Below are positions 44,501-52,265 of a DNA stretch of 64,000 nt, in pieces. Position 1 is the first letter of the stretch, and each line of letters starts with the position of its first letter. The stretch comes from Dendrophyllia cribrosa (lineage: Eukaryota > Cnidaria > Anthozoa > Scleractinia > Dendrophylliidae): the NCBI GenBank assembly GCA_024195265.1, contig JAJLRJ010000010.1, forward strand, positions 26,025,676 to 26,089,675. Direction: 5' to 3'. Both the position numbers and the translations under genes were made by a program. The notes below the pieces were generated by a model. The model was not told the origin of the DNA. It saw only the letters and a program-made list of their open reading frames with translations, and did no database searches.

Positions 44501-44562
44501 AAGTTAACTTCGTACTTACTGTTTACGATAAGACAGAGAAACAGTAATACAAGCATCGTCAT
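29675..44562 (-). CDS. Predicted secreted F5/8C (discoidin)-polytrypsin, ten exons, about 1,720 aa
   Basis: Minus-strand exons: 44562-44520 (ATG, signal peptide MTMLVLLFLCLIVN), 44101-44066 (linker), 42530-42226 or 42530-42238, 41438-41294 (F5/8C domain), then six trypsin domains at 39228-38440, 36221-35451, 34826-34056, 33235-32465, 32020-31250 and 30435-29675 (stop). Every border has AG/GT. Every joint is phase 1, except the phase-0 joint inside F5/8C. The sum is a multiple of three with no internal stop. None of the trypsin exons has its own ATG or signal peptide before the activation site, and none was seen in the 0.4-0.8-kb gaps between the four similar copies. F5/8C domains bind sugars or lipids, so the protein may be tethered to a matrix or surface. 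Five domains have intact H-D-S triads and D189, which predicts cleavage after Lys/Arg; the last is degenerate. The alternative is separate genes whose first exons were missed. Confidence 0.65.
30545..30997. repeat. Dispersed repeat ending in GAGTTTACGACACTCAATTGAAAAC
   Basis: Contains a TTAACTAAGTGTCGAAAGTA phrase and, 250 bp on, its approximate complement TTTACGACACTCAATTG. Between them lie many ATTGGTT/AACCAAT phrases (ATTGGCTAAAAACTCTCGCG, AACCAATCAGAAGTAAAC). The start of the same repeat occurs truncated at 40808-40860. It lies in the intron between trypsin domains 5 and 6. Confidence 0.65.
31250..32020 (-). CDS. Exon: fifth trypsin domain
   Basis: A 771-nt phase 1-1 exon encoding a complete S1A protease domain. 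It runs HPSCGIRP (propeptide cysteine), ISR|IVGG activation site, SWPWQV, His57 in TSGHC, Asp102 in GDYDIAV, D189 in KDAC, GDSGGP with Ser195, and SWGEGCA with G216/G226. It ends FIESTLH plus the first base of a glycine codon at a GTAAGC donor. If the donor is not used, the frame ends after a few residues (KLCNNGCRG). Confidence 0.95.
32465..33235 (-). CDS. Exon: fourth trypsin domain
   Basis: A 771-nt phase 1-1 exon, nearly identical to the domains on either side. It begins HPSCGIRPVPP and is cleaved at ISR|IVGG. The His57, Asp102, Asp189 and Ser195 motifs are intact. It differs at a few sites (AVLKLKRP, HYCGGS). The donor is G|GTAAGT; read-through would add KSPEKDVIFLPEPK and more before a stop. 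Confidence 0.95.
33517..33760. repeat. Palindromic element (ACCCCATTCACACCAAC ends)
   Basis: The ends TACCCCATTCACACCAACGC and GTTGGTGTGAATGGGGC pair, followed inward by AAACATGTTTAAATG and its relative. It sits in the intron between trypsin domains 3 and 4 and is absent from the other introns, so it inserted after the cassettes arose. Confidence 0.75.
34056..34826 (-). CDS. Exon: third trypsin domain
   Basis: A 771-nt phase 1-1 exon. It has CGIRPLPPQISR|IVGG activation, TSGHC, GDNDIAV (Tyr to Asn just before Asp102, with the Asp kept), and KDACGGDSGGP. The donor is GTACGT. The intron sequence upstream of the acceptor matches that of the fifth domain for over 100 bp (CAAAGTGAAAACGTTATGAG...), so the cassette duplicated together with intron sequence. 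Confidence 0.95.
35451..36221 (-). CDS. Exon: second trypsin domain
   Basis: A 771-nt phase 1-1 exon. It starts YPECGIRP (as the sixth domain does), with VSR|IIGG activation and an intact triad. Around Ser195 it reads KDACFGDSGGP and then QIENGSFILTGVISWG, closer here to the first domain than to domains 3-5. The donor is GTAAGT. The flank beyond the donor matches that of domain 4. Confidence 0.95.
36459..36655. repeat. Palindromic element (GCGCTACTACGGTTCCC ends)
   Basis: The ends GCGCTACTACGGTTCCCTTC and GAGGGAACCGTAGTGGCGC pair. Inner CAGATCTGGATAGTCC and GACTACCCAGATCTG pair as well. Confidence 0.75.
36797..36959. repeat. Palindromic element (TAAAGGCCCACCTTCACCC ends)
   Basis: The termini TAAAGGCCCACCTTCACCCA and TGGGTGAAGGTGGGCCTTTA are exact complements, about 20 bp each. 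Confidence 0.8.
37735..37855 (+). repeat. Dispersed repeat, copy 2 (matches 5866-5995)
   Basis: ATTTACCTCCATCGCTGGAT, ATAGACCTAACGTATATCGA and TTTATGACCATATTTAAACA follow in the same order as in the copy at 5.87 kb. Confidence 0.55.
38440..39228 (-). CDS. Exon: first trypsin domain, the most divergent active copy
   Basis: A 789-nt phase 1-1 exon. It has the propeptide FSNCGSRQVVNHH, then QKR|VVGG activation, TAAHC (His57), GDYDVAL (Asp102), KDACFGDSGGP (Asp189, Ser195) and TWGDGCA with G216/G226, so trypsin-like specificity. It ends FIESTLYG at a GTAAGA donor; read-through adds only KKRRK before a stop. It is far less similar to the other domains than domains 2-5 are to one another, so it may be the oldest unit. 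Confidence 0.95.
39285..40408 (+). mobile_element. 5'-truncated LINE: end of RT domain and C-terminal region
   Basis: An open frame from about 39285 to a stop at 40175-40177 (about 295 aa). It begins just after where the RT active-site YxDD would be (GKSADEAVSMLNKSLAEL...), followed by LGVTLDHKLNWNDH, LPSVTYALPIWG, LHLRAARIIFN, GWKPL and ASVLWNRI, all typical of non-LTR retrotransposon C-termini. The endonuclease and most of the RT are missing, so it cannot move by itself. It ends in a TTACATTACATTACA tail near 40408. It is antisense to the protease gene. Confidence 0.9.
40735..40960. repeat. Fragments of three repeat families
   Basis: CCCCGGTTGTTCAAAAGGAC with CACTATCC phrases (as at 52266), then TTTTCAATTGAGTATCGAAA (as at 30723), then a hairpin AATCTCGTCCCCTGAGCC...CCTCTGGGGACGAGAT (as at 8576). 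Confidence 0.55.
40968..41132. repeat. Palindromic element (AGACAAATTCGGCTAACGCA ends)
   Basis: The arms of about 65 bp, AGACAAATTCGGCTAACGCA... and ...TGCGTTAGCCGAATTTGTCT, carry few mismatches. Confidence 0.85.
41294..41438 (-). CDS. Exon: second half of F5/8C (discoidin) domain
   Basis: Acceptor TTTTGCAG. It encodes VFVLLSNNEHEV, then KVRFVRVKPTEWHGAIAIRV and EIYGC. The pattern R-F-V-R-V-x-P-T-E-W and the final cysteine are diagnostic of F5/8 type C domains. It ends AGAG|GTGGGC in phase 1, which fits the first trypsin exon and gives a joint ...CMRDFSNCG. Confidence 0.9.
41475..41617. repeat. Palindromic element (ACTTATTGACTGAGT ends)
   Basis: ACTTATTGACTGAGTGGGAG pairs with the end CTAACTCAGTCAATAAGT, and GGGCCGGACGGGACAATATT with its complement. 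It lies 37 bp from the F5/8C exon, inside the intron. Confidence 0.85.
41985..42120. repeat. Short element with AGGTGGTTTTC / GCAAACCACCT ends
   Basis: Terminal AGGTGGTTTT and AAACCACCT pair. Inner phrases GTTGGTGGACATAAACAATAG and its loose complement CTATTGTTATCTATGTC suggest a MITE. Confidence 0.5.
42226..42530 (-). CDS. Exon: first half of F5/8C (discoidin) domain
   Basis: Acceptor GCACACAG. It encodes ESPCNNELGMQSYWIQNADI, ITASSI, then a WMPLVQDANQFLQIYF block and YWVTKYKLSFSLDGKAWNEL. This is the classic F5/8C order (Cys, LG/GM, I.DS.ITASS, W.P.....QWLQ.DL, Y.VSYS.DG..W). Two in-frame donors are possible: GAT|GTAATA (42226) and GAG|GTATAT (42238). The stronger-looking GTAAGG two codons on would break the frame. 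Confidence 0.9.
42700..42929. repeat. Palindromic element (GGGACACTGTCACGAAGG ends)
   Basis: The ends GGGACACTGTCACGAAGGCG and GACTTTGTCCC pair loosely. The inner arms GCGCATGCGCCAGTTTCTCG and CGAGAAACTGGCGCATGC pair well and continue for about 80 bp. Confidence 0.75.
42935..43250. repeat. GTTTACAC...GCGATTTTTGTCGC repeat with palindromic core
   Basis: Repeated TTTTGTCGC, GCGACAAAAATTGC and GTTTACAC phrases on both strands. The core arms are AGTGTAAACTAGCGGCGATT and AAATCGCCGCTAGTTTACAC. Confidence 0.75.
43251..44065. other. Intron of the polyprotease gene
   Basis: AT-rich, with ATTGGTTAA-type phrases. No extra exon was convincing in either frame. Confidence 0.4.
44066..44101 (-). CDS. Exon: 36-nt linker exon
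   Basis: TTTCTTTAG|ACGTTTCATC...CCTTCAG|GTAAGAG. It is phase 1 at both ends and adds VSSTFGQAQPS between the signal peptide and the F5/8C domain. It is supported only by strong splice signals and frame fit. Confidence 0.55.
44520..44562 (-). CDS. Exon: signal peptide
   Basis: An ATG followed by MTMLVLLFLCLIVN, then AAC A|GTAAGT in phase 1. The hydrophobic core is typical of a secretory signal. Upstream in-frame sequence has no earlier ATG close by. Confidence 0.65.
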
Positions 44563-45807
44563 TGCGACCAACGTTCTTGGCAACAAAACTTGTGGCTCGG
44601 TTGTAATAGAATGTCTCGAAATGTCAACAAAAATCACACAACTTTCGTGTACGAATGTCAGGTACTGTTGCTATAAGAATTATAAGTAAACAGAAATGTC
44701 AAAGTGTAATTCAAACTAAGCGATTTGCATACCGTCGGTGAGACAGGTGACGGAATATCGAAAAAAAGCACTCCGAAGGGAAAATATTGATTAAAACGGT
44801 CACTAAGTAACTGCGAATTCAAATTCAAAACCCCAAAAGGCTAAAATTACAAAAGGATTATCATTAGTATAGTGTCTATCTATAGTTAATCTCCTTTACA
44901 ATTCCCAGACATTGAAGATAACGTATTAAAAAACAGCTTTTCTCGAAAGGCTCATTGACTTCTAACTTTCATAAAACTGATTCTTTAGCCGGAAAATTAT
45001 ATGCATCATGGAGGAGCTTGCTTTAAAAGTGCTTAAAGCTGCTACAAAATTTTGTTGAAAAATTTCATTGTCTACACAAATCTTGAAGCAAAAACTGGCT
45101 TGAATGGCCTGGATCACCGAGGTGTGGCAAGGATCGATATCAGGATTCCAAAAGTTTTGTGCTCAAGTGAAAACCGAAGAAAACTCTTCTTATATTTCTA
45201 GCGGTTGCGTTCCACTGAACGAAAACGTGGGGAACATTGAAATGTCAGTTGTTTTTCTGTTCTCATCGAGTGTGATAAAGATCGCTTGGAACCGCACTAA
45301 CGACAGACATTCAGGCAAGTTTCGAAAATTGCGGCAGCATTTACCCAGAGTCTCTCAAAAGACCGCAGGGGTTACAATCTAAAAAAAAAACCCTCGAATT
45401 TCATTTTACAAACACACCGTCGGAGCACACTGTCGATAAGCTTTCATTAATTTTGTCGTTCACAGAATTAGAACTACCTTGTACTTTGTCTAGAGAATTG
45501 GCTCTTATCTGGGGTGACAAGGTTATAACCCCTCGTGAGAGTTTCCGACAGTGTAACCATAGACGTGTGCACGCAAGGTTAGCCCCTCCTCTCGGGGAGG
45601 GGAGGGGTTGTGGGTGCGGTTTACATTAATTTTTACACCTAAGAGGTACCAATTGTTCATATGTGTATTTTCGATTCAAACACTCTGCGGAGTGGCACCA
45701 AACCACGAATTTTAACCTCTCAAAAATGGTACGACGATTAACATGGGATTCCCCTTTCAGGACTTTAGTCTGTGCAAAAACAATGAACTGCAAGGCTGAT
45801 CTGACTC

Positions 45808-45808
<1 letters not shown>
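44563..45808. other. Upstream region of the polyprotease gene; no gene seen
   Basis: Should hold the promoter and 5' UTR (reading leftward). No TATA box was assigned. A 92-codon frame at 45104-45382 has no recognisable protein character. A GC-rich CTCCTCTCGGGGAGGGGAGG hairpin lies at about 45585. Confidence 0.4.
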
Positions 45809-45840
<32 letters not shown>

Positions 45841-46534
45841 TTATTCAGGTATTCCCATTTCTATACATGGTATTACCAGATAATAAAAATTACAAAAAGA
45901 AGTTCATTGTACATTACTGTATCAAGGTTAATTACAAATAAAATAAATAGAGGAAGTAACAGTATTGTGTATAATATGGAATTATTTCTTATGTGTAGTT
46001 TTAAAACATATCTTCATTTCTCTTATTCATTGCATTAAATATAAAAGCAGCCGTTGCTCTACAAATAAAAGGATCAACACTGTTAAAACAGAAACATACT
46101 TTTGCATGTATTATCTAGGTTTTTGAAGTGTCTATTTCTTTTATCTATTTCATCATAGAAGGTACTTCTGAGATTAGCGTATAAGTCACAGTGAAAAAGG
46201 AAATGTATTTCATTTTCAACAGAATCTGAATTGCAGTGAGTGCATATCCTTAAATTTTCTGGAGTTTTTGGTATTGAATATCTTCCAGTTTCTATTCTCA
46301 ATTTGTGGTTCCCTATCTTAAATTTAGTAACAGCCTTCTTGTGTTTTTGATTTTTTATATAGTTAAGGAAAACAGAATGTTTTGTATCATTTTTGAAAAT
46401 TGTATAAAATTTGAGTTTTTTATTTGAATTTAATAGGTTGATTTGGTGATTCATGAGACTAGTCTTAATATTCTGTTTTGCTTGTGAAAGTATATTGGAA
46501 GGGTTATCAAAGTCTAAATAAGAAATATCAATGT
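45809..46534 (-). mobile_element. 5'-truncated LINE fragment with zinc-knuckle C-terminus and (TTG)n tail
   Basis: On the minus strand, an open frame from about 46534 to a stop at 46083-46085. It encodes SYLDFDNPSNILSQAK, KFKIGNHKLRIETGRY and RICTHCNSDSVENEIHFLFHC. The CxxC...H...C block is the usual C-terminal motif of several LINE clades. About 270 bp of 3' UTR end in a (TTG)n tail at 45809-45840. TGACTCA flanks both ends (45802-45808 and about 46535-46541) as a likely target-site duplication. The element is heavily truncated and not autonomous. Confidence 0.85.
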
Positions 46535-46541
46535 TGACTCA

Positions 46542-48302
46542 GGCTATCTTTTTCTTTTCCTTTTTTATTTGACGCGAGAAGAGATCTATTCTCTCCAGGA
46601 CGGCACGAGAAGTCCCTTTTCTCTCCTCGTCTTTGCCGTTAATTGACATCATTACATTCAGCCACGTAGCTCGCGCAAGGGGTTGACACAATGCCGGCAT
46701 AATTTCGGCGAAAATATGGCAACTGTGCTCTTTTACTCCGTTTTTGTGTAAATATAATAACATTTGTTTCGCCGGGGAGGGTGGGGAGTAAAACATCTTT
46801 GTACTAATTGTGCAGCCGTTATTTGCAGTAAATCGTCACACAACACTCCTCGACACAAATAACGATTGCGTAATGCTGTTCAGGAGACTACCAAAGAGTA
46901 CACTGATACTTCGTTTTCGGAGCATACTGTATTTAAGGAGTAATGTGTCAACCCCTTCCTGCCCTACCTTGCGCGCCCTCGATTCTGAGAGAAAAATGGC
47001 GACTGCTAGTTTATACAGCATAAATGGATAAAGGAGGTAGTTAAAAAACCGTGACCGCCATACATTTGACTTTTCAAACGTTTATAGACCTTCATAGTCC
47101 CTCGTCAGAGCGAAACAAGGAATTGTGGCATTGGTTATGTGTGACATGAATATATCGGGACGAAAGAACTACACCATTGGAGGTCGATGGGAAAGTGAAA
47201 ACATGAATACAGTAGTTGCAAAGTATTCTGAAAAGATACAAGGTTTTTTCTGTGACCCGGCCAAATCAAACCCCTAAAAATAAAATATCAATTGAAAGTT
47301 TCTGAGTACTGTCTTGGCTGTTTTAGTACAGCAGTCGAGCTTCGTGCGTCGCATGCTCGGGGGAAAAAGAGAGTCCCTGGGAACGAGGTTGCTTGTCTTC
47401 CTTCCCTCTAGTTCATCTTCCTCTCCTCTTATCTTTTTTTCTATCCTTCTGTTTTATTTTTCTTGGCTTTTATTTAGGAATGGCGCGATGATGTGATCCA
47501 AGGTTAATGCGCCCTGAAAACTGCAATTTTGAAGGCAAGGACCAACGTAACAAAACAGAAGCACCGGATCCAAATTGAGGATCTAATCAGCTATAAATAA
47601 TAGTAATAAACGAAAAAAAGCAAGGCTGATTCGACAGTGAAAACTAATCGAAAGCGTTCAAATTCAATCGAACGACGATTGGGTTCGGTATTGTAAAACC
47701 CCGATAAAACTGAACCAAAAAAAATCGTGCGAGTGTACCATTCGGTTCGATTCACGAACGCAATCGAAATTTCTCAGAAATAGCTCAAAATTTATCAAAT
47801 ATCAGATCCGTAGTTTTAGAATCATTTTATAATCATGAGAATAATTTTTGCTTCTGTATACTCAAATAAACCAAATGTTGAATGATCCACAGTATCAAAA
47901 GCCTATGATATTAAATAATTAATTATTTATTATTATTTACCTGATTTTACTAATAATTTGTGTTTGCTAAATTTGATTGTAAATTATACAACCTGCCTCG
48001 ATTAGCTTTGCTATATGCGGGTTGTATATTTCTCTAATTTGTTAAATTTAAATTATTGAAATAAAATGATGAAAAAAAAAATAAAATGATGAAATGTTAT
48101 TCAGTTCTTGTTCTACTAGATGAAAAGAAACATAATAACGATCGATCAATTCTATAAATCCCCTGCAAATTGTCATATCGTTTGTAGTCCGTTTTGAATG
48201 CGGGCTTCCTGTACTTAAATAACAAAAGAATGACATGAGCACGTCATTAGCATATTGTGGGTAAACCATTAAAATTAAAATATTTTTCTCCTATACCATC
48301 CA

Positions 48303-48303
<1 letters not shown>
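46542..48303. other. Intergenic stretch with repeat traces
   Basis: AGGGGTTGACACAAT (about 46677) and AATGTGTCAACCCCTT (about 46943) form distant complementary ends. CCCTGGGAACGAGGTT at 47369 matches 28.49 kb. No gene was recognised. Confidence 0.4.

Positions 48304-48377
<74 letters not shown>
48304..48377 (+). tRNA. tRNA-Asn (anticodon GTT)
   Basis: A 74-nt cloverleaf. The acceptor stem is GTCTCCG/CGGGGAC, the D-arm GCGC/GCGC with AATCGGTTA loop, the anticodon stem TTCGG/CCGAA with GTT at 48338-48340, and the T-arm GGTGG-TTCAAGC-CCACC, with discriminator G. It has no intron. T-runs from about 48378 onward (TTTAGTTTTTATTTTTTTT) can end polymerase III transcription. Confidence 0.97.
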
Positions 48378-48517
48378 TTTAGTTTTTATTTTTTTTTTCA
48401 ACAAAAATTTTTATTTGAGCAAAATTGTCAACAAGTAATTGTTTTGAACCGTCTAACACGAAGTGAATGTCGCTGATAAAAAAAAAGCCCGACAATTCCT
48501 CTGGTTCATATTTATAG

Positions 48518-48539
48518 AAGGTTGGTGGTTCAAGCCCAC
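48518..48539 (+). repeat. 22-nt copy of the tRNA-Asn T-arm region
   Basis: AAGGTTGGTGGTTCAAGCCC plus AC is identical to 48347-48368, 171 bp downstream, and includes the whole B-box sequence. No D-arm or acceptor stem accompanies it, so it is a fragment and not a gene. Confidence 0.85.
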
Positions 48540-49066
48540 GGCCATTGAAGGGACCGTTGTCTTTTCCTTTCCCCCCTAATGTTTTTCCTATCGTCAATCA
48601 GAGGGAACCCTTGTCGATCAGCGTTAAACTAAAAAATATCGTAAGTTTTGAAGTGCGGACGACTCACTGACTGTGTGAATTACATCTAAAAGCTTTTAAA
48701 AATCCTTTGTATTTCTGACATTTCTATTTGATGTTTTGCAATGAGTTTAACAAAAATAAAAGGAATCTAAGCTACTTTTAATATACGTGGTGGTTTGGCG
48801 ACATAAACACCGATCGTGGTAAGCAAAGAAGAGAAATTCTTACAGAATAGTTTGGAATCTTCGGCTCCGAATCGAATCTTCGATCATTTCATAACACGAT
48901 AAGTGATTCGTCGGTCAGCGGATGAGTGGTTAAACGCGCACCCTTACATGTAATATCCCTGTCGTTTGCGCCAAATTCAAAATGGCGATGTTTTCGTATT
49001 TACTGAGTGACGATTTCCTTTTTTCTTTAAAACTTCTTTTCCAGTAAACAATTGTAAAATCTTATC
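48540..49066. promoter_or_regulatory. 5' region of the PPP1R35-like gene
   Basis: About 500 bp between the tRNA fragment and the ATG. CAAAATGGCGATG at 48978-48990 resembles a YY1-type site often found near starts of housekeeping genes. There is no TATA box. Low certainty. Confidence 0.3.
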
Positions 49067-51242
49067 ATGGATTCTGAAGGTATACGGCTTCCTCCAAAGC
49101 CTACATTCCAACCTCCAACTGCCTTGTTCAAGAGCACGCTCTTGGACCTCACTCCCGAGAAGAAAGCATCAAAGTCAACAACAAACAGACTCAAACAAAA
49201 CGTCCCGAAGAGTGCTAGTTTAACGGTTTCCACTGAAAATAAATCAGAGGAAAGCAAGGAAATTTATGCATGGTGAGTTAACATGTTATTTCTACTGTTC
49301 ACCAGTGGAATTGCACCATTTCATAGTCAGTCAACAAAGGGTTCTCGTTCAGCTGAGTGTGAAGTCCTTATAATTTGCTTGCCACACATTTCTTCTAATA
49401 TCTGTTTTGAGAATTTGGTGTTACATCAAGACAATACCCTCTGATAAGCGATTGATATTTTTTCTAAAATGTCGCCTTAAGATCTTTGGTTCAAGTCAAT
49501 ACCACTTCCTTTGTGTTCAAGTTGCCTTTACCGTAAAACCTCTTTAATCTTTTAATCTCTCTTTTAATAAATAGATTCTCCCTCTCTCTAATAAGCCCAT
49601 CCCCTTGTTGTTTGGTCGTCAGATTTTACAAATAAAGCCCCTCTCAGCAAATAGCCACCCCTCACCCTACCCCACAAAGTAGTAACATGTAGCTAAAACA
49701 AAAACCGGGTCTTTCTGCATGTATCTGTACCCATGAACCACTCATTGTCTTCTATTGTTTGTGAGGTATTGTATTTTTGGTCTTGTTTTGCATTTGTATT
49801 TTTGTCGTTCTTTGTTCCTTTTGTTTTACGTAATATGTGATCCGGTAAATGCAGAAGGAACCCAAAAACCCCTGTCCCAGGTGTGTTCTTTTTCTATCTC
49901 CTCAAACAAAATTAAGACGTGAAGGGACGATAATGAGCCGGCTCAATTTCGTTTGAGGAGAATGAAGAAGAAGAAAGAAAACATGTAGTTCCAAGGAAAT
50001 GGTCAAAGATTCCATCAACAGATGTCAAATTTCAGTCAGTTTAACAAAAAACATGGCCTAGTTTGTATTTATTGTAATACCCTGGGCACCAGAAGCAGGG
50101 GTTATTCGATAAAATTAAGAGTAAGTGGTAATATTTATAAAATAGACGGCAGTGGCAACAAAGGGGCCTTATCTTTCCCCTAGGAAATCTAGGAACTCGG
50201 AAATGGCATTTCCAGCATTCTGGGCATCAATTTCAGTGAAATTAATCGGAAAGTAGGCGGCAATTATTTAGGAGGTAGCCGGTGGAATTCGCTGGTTGCC
50301 TGGAAAGATATGTTATAGACCTTTTTTTATAAATGGTGACCGATTAATAATTATTCTTTTATATTCATGCTAATCAGCCTAACTAGCCTTGTTAGCATGT
50401 GTAAAATTCAAAAGAATTTTTACTCTAAAATGAGGCTAGTAGGGCTAATCAACATACATATAAAAGAATAATTAATCAGCAGCCATTTATGAAAATGGTC
50501 AAATTTGAAAGCTAAGCGATTTACAATATTTGAAGTTGATGAAACAAGTTTGGTTGGTTTGCAGGCTGAAAATGACACTCCCATTTAATAGAAACTGGTG
50601 TTAAAAAGATAGCTTGTGTGCCTGAAATTTATACACTAGTTTTGCTCGCTTTTATAAAGAGATGATGTGGAGCAAAGTTTTGTGTCAAAGAGTACGAGAT
50701 TATGCCACCATCCTTTCAGTTAAAAGCACATTTTAACCACTTGAACACTGCACCTCCTGATCAATATTAGTATTATTGTCTTTTGTTATTATAGCCTGGC
50801 TCAGCCATCTATGAACTCTACGAACTTAGTGAGCAGGAAGCTTACAGCTCTTCAAAAGGAGAAGTTTGATGCAGCTTTAGCAATAGCTGAAGAAATTGAA
50901 AATTCTGAGACGACAAGAATGAACCTTGGAGAAAAAGTTGCTCAAGCTGTCAATGTAAAGAAAGGAAGTCACATTTATGCGGACTTAGTTCCGCTTGATG
51001 TTGATGCCAAAGATGTGCTAGCTGAGTGCACTTATGCAAAGGCTAGAAGTTCTTCAAAGACTAGCAAATCTCCATCACAGGAGCCAGACATTATGGCTTT
51101 CTTCTCGGAGAATTTTGAGACACAAACAGCACATTTTGACTATGATGTGTTCTATAAGGAGGACCCACTGCCCGAACTATCTCCAGCATCAATATCACAT
51201 GTATTTGACCTTCATGAACACATTCGTTGTTGGCAAGAATGA
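49067..51242 (+). CDS. PPP1R35: PPP1R35-like protein (protein phosphatase 1 regulatory subunit 35 family), two exons, 217 aa
   Basis: Exon 1 is 49067-49272 (ATG, donor GCATG|GTGAGT, phase 2) and exon 2 is 50795-51242 (acceptor TTATTATAG). The joint codon TGC keeps the frame. The C-terminal half matches the PPP1R35 core in order: FDAALAIAEEIENSETTRMN, LGEKVAQAVNV, a YADLVPLDVDAKDVLAE block, PDIMAFF, DVFYKED, then a terminal HVFDLHEHIRCWQE like the family's ending ...RRWE. In vertebrates this protein binds PP1 and is needed for centriole elongation. The N-terminus is basic and disordered (TPEKKASKSTTNRLKQN), and no clear RVxF site is seen. Length is close to that of the human protein. Assignment is from memory of the family, without alignment. 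Confidence 0.72.
49273..50794. other. Intron of the PPP1R35-like gene
   Basis: 1,522 bp. It holds an AATAAGCCCATCCCC-type repeat at about 49560-49680, CTCCTCAAACAAAATT with its mirror AATTTCGTTTGAGGAG at 49894-49960, and a palindromic element at about 50315-50505 (AGACCTTTTTTTATAAATGG with its loose complement CCATTTATGAAAATGGTC). Confidence 0.5.
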
Positions 51243-51324
51243 TACTTCAGTCATAAGACAATGTACTAAATACCATCCAAGAGAACAATAATGATCAAAT
51301 GCGTCAATCAATGTTAACCTGAAG

Positions 51325-52050
51325 GGGGTGGAGGGGGGGGTACTTTGTATATTTTTGGGTGGGGGTGTACTGCTGGGACACTGAAACCCAGACTACTACG
51401 ATTATCAGTTGAGTGAGGCATGAGTGAAGTTTAGCAACAAGGTTTTGCCGCTACAATTATGTTGTTGTCAAGGGCAACTTGCTGTTTCCAACGGTAACAG
51501 TAAGAAAGGGCAACAAGTTAGTTCGTTTCTCAGAATTTCGCGCGCTTTGTTACTGATGATGCCGATGACAGACAAGTTACCGTTGGAAACATAGCAATTT
51601 GCCCTTGACAACAACGTAATTGTAACGGCAAAACCTTGTCGCTAAACTTTGCTCGTGCCTCACTCAACTGATAATTGTGGTATGTTCAATAATTGATTTT
51701 GCAACCCTATACTAGACTAGATAACGAAAATCCCTACCCTATCTCAGACTTGCTATTTTTAGAACTGTATCACAATAATATTCTTGAGGATTTTAATGGA
51801 AAACCATCTCTCAACAATGTTACCACAATGATTTTAGTTCTGTTTAGGGAAGTCTCTTTCTCTTCCGAGTTTCAATTCCTATTCTAGACTTAATTCTTCA
51901 TTCCACTGATCAGTTTTCTGGCAAAAGATACCCTATTTTAGACCAAAACTCTCTGATTTCTATACCCCATCCCACACTAAACTTCTTCTGTCAGTAGTAA
52001 CCCTTCACAGTGGCACACCCATATAGCTTATATATGAGAGTACCCCCCCT
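51325..52050. repeat. G-run/C-run bounded element, interrupted by a MITE
   Basis: Starts GGAGGGGGGGGTACTTTG and ends GAGAGTACCCCCCCTGGGGG. Inside are ACTAGACTAG, CCCTACCCTATCTCAGACT and ACCCTATTTTAGACC phrases and, near the end, GTGGCACACCCATATAGCTT, as in the same class at 3.06 and 16.54 kb. A palindromic MITE (51401-51675) interrupts the left part. Confidence 0.65.
51401..51675. repeat. Palindromic MITE (ATTATCAGTTGAGTGAGGCA ends), nested
   Basis: The arms of about 95 bp, ATTATCAGTTGAGTGAGGCA... and ...TGCCTCACTCAACTGATAAT, pair with few mismatches. The loop is about 80 bp. Confidence 0.85.
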
Positions 52051-52265
52051 GGGGGGTGGGGCATTTGACTTTTTAGATTTAATTTTTGTTCAAAATCCAC
52101 ACACTAGAACTAAGCAAGGCCCAAAACATAGCCCAACATATGCCCAGCTTTCTGCTTCCCCTCCATCCCTCAGACTTATACTGATTGGTGCAATTCTGAT
52201 CAGAGACCAAAATAAAAGTATTGGAAACAGCACATGTACAGCATGGCTTTCTATACTTTTCACCT

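Noticed and set aside
45104..45382. 92-codon plus-strand ORF
   Set aside because: No family pattern, low-complexity Ser/Val stretches and no splice context; probably chance.
46539..46796. 85-codon minus-strand ORF next to the LINE fragment
   Set aside because: Begins outside any element and ends in a Lys-rich low-complexity tract; no recognisable domain.
48518..48600. Second tRNA-Asn gene
   Set aside because: Only the T-arm region is present; no acceptor, D or anticodon arm.
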